Of a stretch of DNA of 27,204 nt, positions 24,755 to 27,204 are shown piece by piece. Within the stretch, counting starts at the first letter, position 1, and every line of letters starts with the position of its first letter. A model generated the notes under the pieces. That model saw only the letters and a list, made by a program, of their open reading frames with translations, did not search any database and was not told the origin of the DNA. Origin of the DNA: an uncultured Collinsella sp. (lineage in GTDB: Bacteria; Actinomycetota; Coriobacteriia; Coriobacteriales; Coriobacteriaceae); NCBI GenBank assembly GCA_900547655.1, contig URHQ01000021.1:1-27204 (forward strand). The letters run 5' to 3'. The translations under genes and the position numbers were made by a program.

Positions 24755-24772
24755 ACCGTTCTAAAGAACGGT
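24755..24772 (-). promoter_or_regulatory. Hairpin between selD and yedF
   Basis: ACCGTTC and GAACGGT form a perfect 7-bp stem with a TAAA loop in the 61-base gap between selD and yedF. On the minus strand TCTTTC follows, a weak T tract, so it could be an attenuator or RNA-processing signal. Confidence 0.45.
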
Positions 24773-24795
24773 AAACAATTACATAAACGTGCGGG

Positions 24796-25845
24796 CTAGC
24801 GAACAACGCGGACGGCAGGACCGCCCGGCACCGCCTCGTACACGCGCCCGACAACGGCGGCGATGCGCCCCTCGGCATCCAGGCGACGCGCAAGCTCATC
24901 CACATCCCTCGCGGGCGCCGCAATAAGCAAACCACCCGAAGTCTGCGGATCGTACAGCGCATCCAGCATGCCCGGTTCCATGTCATCGTCGGCCGTCACG
25001 CGCGGACCAAAGAAATCCTGGTTGCGGTAGGCACCGGCAGGAATAATGCCCAGACGCGCCATATCGAGCACCTGGTCAAAGAGCGGCACCGCCCCCGACG
25101 CAAGTACAATCTGCACGCCCGAGCCCTCGGCCATCTCGCACGCATGCCCGATCAGGCCAAAGCCCGTAATGTCGGTGCAGCCGTGAAGCTCGAGTCCCTC
25201 GGCCAGACGAATCGGGGCCTCGTTGAGGGTGCGCATCGAGTCGAACATGGCTGCGGCCTCGTCCTGCTCGATGAGCTCGCCCTTAATGGCCGTGGTGATG
25301 ATGCCCGAGCCGATCGCCTTGGTCAGCAGTAGGACATCGCCCACGCACGCACCGCTGTTGGCGAGCATACGGTCAAGTGCGACAAAGCCGCTCACGGACA
25401 GACCGTACTTGGGCTCGTCGTCGTTGATGGTGTGGCCGCCCGCGATGGAGCAATCCGCCTCGACGCACTTGTCGGCGCCGCCCGCCAGAATCTGACCGGC
25501 AACCTCAACGCCCAGGCAGCTCGGGATGCACAGCAAGTTCATGGCATGGCTCGGCCGCCCGCCCATGGCGTAGATGTCCGACAGCGAGTTGGCCGCGGCG
25601 ATCTGGCCAAACAGGAACGGGTCGTCGACCATCGGCGGGAAGAAGTCGATGGACTGCACAAGGCCCAAGTTATCGCCAACGCGAAAGACGCTCGCATCGT
25701 CGGAGGTATCGAACCCCACGAGCAGGTTGTCGTTATGCACATTGGGCAAGTCGCCCAGGACCTGGGCGAGGGCTCCGGGAGCCAACTTAGCGGCTCAACC
25801 GCTCGCGGCAGTCATGGACGTGAGCCTCACGGTGTCTTTAGCCAT
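24796..25845 (-). CDS. selD: SelD, selenophosphate synthetase, itself a selenoprotein (UGA at Sec17)
   Basis: SelD makes selenophosphate from selenide and ATP for SelA. The 349-residue protein is interrupted by an in-frame TGA at 25797-25795, codon 17. Upstream is MAKDTVRLTSMTAASG and downstream AAKLAPGALAQV; this aligns with HGAGCGCKISP in E. coli, where C17 and K20 are catalytic, so Sec17 and K20 take their places. The rest of the family (LLVGFDTSDDASVF, SIDFFPPMVDDPFLFG, LSDIYAMGG, AGGHT, TDITGFGLIGH) is present. The ATG at 25845 has GGAAGGGGG 5 bases upstream. It overlaps the end of the glycosyltransferase gene by 8 bases. Reading only from after the TGA would miss the active site. Confidence 0.95.
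25752..25797 (-). promoter_or_regulatory. UGA selenocysteine codon and hairpins in selD
   Basis: After the TGA (25797-25795), GGCTC/GAGCC (loop CCG) and then GCCCAG/CTGGGC (loop GTC) can form two stems. Either could be the SelB-binding hairpin. The first lies at the expected distance; the second has a GGT at its tip. The choice cannot be settled by eye. Confidence 0.5.
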
Positions 25846-27055
25846 ACGAACCCCCTTCCAACAAATCAACGACTTTAAGTATACGCCCCAGGCACGCTTC
25901 CCAAGAGACCGCCGACGGCTCGAACGTCGAAGGCGGCGCCGCAAGCGCCTGCGCGATAGCATCTGCCAGTGCGCGCTCAAACAACGGAAGGTCGGCCGCC
26001 ACGGGCGTGTCGACATCCGTCATACGCGGCGACGCCACCCACGTCACGGGAGCACCGGGAAGCATCGCCTCCATCCAGGGACGAACGCCGGGCAAATCGG
26101 TCGCCACAACTTTGCAGCCGCACGAGAGAGCCTCGATCGTCACGAGCGGCAGACCCTCGTAAAACGAAGGCAGCACAAAGACGTCGGAACTGCGGTAGGC
26201 ACGCACGAGCCCATCGCTATCCAGGCGCCCCGCCAGCGCCACCGGCATATTCGAGGCCGCAGCCAAGCGCTCGATACGCGCGTACTCGGCATCGTCCCCG
26301 CGGCCGCCCACAAGTACCAAGCCAGATGGGCGGACGTCATCGTCAATCGGCAATGACACGGCTCGGACCAGCGACTCGACGCCCTTTTTAAAGCAAATCT
26401 TGCCCACGTACACAAGCGATCCCGGCTGCCTCGCCACGCTTGCGTCGCGGCAGAAGACGCGATGGTCGTAGCCCGTCCCAATCACGTGGATGCGATCGGT
26501 ATCGACGCCGCACACCAGGCCAATCTGCTCAGCCTGCTCAGCATGGAGCGCAAAGACGGCATCGAGCCGACGAACCGCACTTACGATGCGATCGCGCTCG
26601 AGCGCATGCGAACGCAGCTGGCGCAGGTCGGTCGAATGGCACACGGCAACAACCGGCACGCCCCGGACGCACTCGCGCGCCAATGCGGTCACCAGATACA
26701 GGTGATGGCAGAGCACCAGATCGGGCTGAAACTCAGCCACCGCCCGATCGATTGCAGCAGCAAATGCCCGCTCAAATGCCTTGAGCATCGAAGGCGTCAG
26801 GTCACGATAACGCGTAGAGGGATAGGGCATGACATCGGACATACCGCAGATGGGAAACGGCAGCTCGGGCGACTCGAACGGTACGGCAAACACGGCAGCA
26901 CGCCGGTCCAGCTCGCCTTGAGTATCACCCGGTGCCGCGCCGCAAAGCACGGCGGCGCGATGCCCCGTCTCGATCTGCTCGCGCACGAGCGCGGCAAGGT
27001 AGGTGCCGCTGCCGGTGCTATCTGGTTTTTGTGCCGAGATATTGAGGATGCGCAT
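25838..27055 (-). CDS. GT4-type glycosyltransferase overlapping selD
   Basis: A 405-residue GT-B glycosyltransferase. The N-terminal half has ISAQKPDSTGSGTYLAAL, a typical glycine-rich acceptor loop. The C-terminal half has VYVGKICFKKGVESLVRA (K219 and K224, the donor-binding loop) and the EX7E motif at E300 and E308 in FYEGLPLVTIEAL. No signal peptide or membrane segment is seen. The ATG at 27055 is supported by GGGGTG upstream; a GTG four codons earlier overlaps it. The last 8 bases overlap the start of selD, so translation is probably coupled. It starts 14 bases after a BadF-type ATPase gene. Its acceptor is unknown. A role in selenium chemistry is only an inference from position. Confidence 0.85.
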   Translation of the reverse strand: MRILNISAQKPDSTGSGTYLAALVREQIETGHRAAVLCGAAPGDTQGELDRRAAVFAVPFESPELPFPICGMSDVMPYPSTRYRDLTPSMLKAFERAFAAAIDRAVAEFQPDLVLCHHLYLVTALARECVRGVPVVAVCHSTDLRQLRSHALERDRIVSAVRRLDAVFALHAEQAEQIGLVCGVDTDRIHVIGTGYDHRVFCRDASVARQPGSLVYVGKICFKKGVESLVRAVSLPIDDDVRPSGLVLVGGRGDDAEYARIERLAAASNMPVALAGRLDSDGLVRAYRSSDVFVLPSFYEGLPLVTIEALSCGCKVVATDLPGVRPWMEAMLPGAPVTWVASPRMTDVDTPVAADLPLFERALADAIAQALAAPPSTFEPSAVSWEACLGRILKVVDLLEGGSYG

Positions 27056-27069
27056 GTCGCGGTACACCC

Positions 27070-27204
27070 CTAGGCCAAGGCGGCGGCGCGGACAGCCGCG
27101 CCGATCGCTCCGGCAAAGCGAGCCTGGGGCGAGGTGGTCACCGGCGACCCCAGTAGCTCGCCCAACCGTTCAACGACATAGGCGTTTTCGCACAGGCCGC
27201 CGGT
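27070..27204 (-). CDS. C-terminus of a BadF/BadG/BcrA/BcrD (HgdC-like) ATPase (partial)
   Basis: Only the last 44 residues are visible, reading TGGLCENAYVVERLGELLG, then SPQARFAGAIGAAVRAAAL. This is the C-terminal pattern of the BadF/HgdC family, which has TGG-x-x-x-N near the nucleotide site and a final FAGA-x-GAA helix. Members activate 2-hydroxyacyl-CoA dehydratases or benzoyl-CoA reductases by ATP-driven electron transfer. The rest lies beyond the window. It is probably the first visible gene of the selenium operon, but its role there cannot be judged from the tail. Confidence 0.75.
   Translation of the reverse strand, partial: TGGLCENAYVVERLGELLGSPVTTSPQARFAGAIGAAVRAAALA

Noticed and set aside
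24796..25785. SelD starting at a codon after the UGA
   Set aside because: This would remove the Sec17/Lys20 active site, and no ribosome site supports it. The ATG at 25845 has a strong one.
25795..26016. Short minus-strand ORF of 73 codons ending at the selD UGA
   Set aside because: Its last 16 residues are the start of SelD; the rest is a shadow of the glycosyltransferase.
1..27204. CRISPR arrays, insertion sequences with transposase, rRNA genes
   Set aside because: No regularly spaced direct repeats, no transposase or integrase frame, and no rRNA sequence were seen.

Overview
The window comes from a GC-rich bacterium with actinobacterial-looking codon use. Its gene content (an Hyf-type formate hydrogenlyase, a full set of selenium genes and BrnQ) fits an anaerobic gut Coriobacteriia member such as Collinsella. 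The taxon is an inference from gene content and composition; there is no rRNA in the window. Most genes lie on the minus strand.

Positions 1-2763 hold the N-terminal part of selA (selenocysteine synthase, cut by the left edge) and an orphan molybdopterin oxidoreductase. Positions 2828-18301 are one long minus-strand formate hydrogenlyase operon. In transcription order it encodes a four-cluster ferredoxin (HycB-like), selenocysteine formate dehydrogenase H (fdhF, in-frame UGA at Sec140), hyfABCDEFGHI, hycH, the maturation protease hycI and a FocA-type formate channel, and it ends at a clear Rho-independent terminator. The predicted complex oxidises formate at FdhF, passes electrons through the ferredoxin subunits to a group 4 [NiFe] hydrogenase, and may couple this to ion translocation through three antiporter-like membrane subunits (HyfB, HyfD, HyfF).

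Positions 18302-21026 are an accessory, more AT-rich island on the plus strand. It has a palindrome-rich control region, a RelB-like antitoxin with a PIN toxin, and an orphan AbiEi-like gene flanked by two copies of a long palindromic repeat. tRNA-Gly(UCC) and tRNA-Pro(UGG) follow on the minus strand, with a good sigma70-type promoter.

Positions 21275-27204 return to the minus strand: brnQ, then a selenium operon. In transcription order this operon is the end of a BadF/HgdC-type ATPase, a GT4 glycosyltransferase, selD (itself a selenoprotein, Sec17), yedF, a DUF3343 gene and a class V cysteine desulfurase/selenocysteine lyase-like gene, ending at a strong terminator. The two parts are linked: selD and selA make the selenocysteine that FdhF needs. 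The least expected point is the glycosyltransferase whose end overlaps the start of selD.
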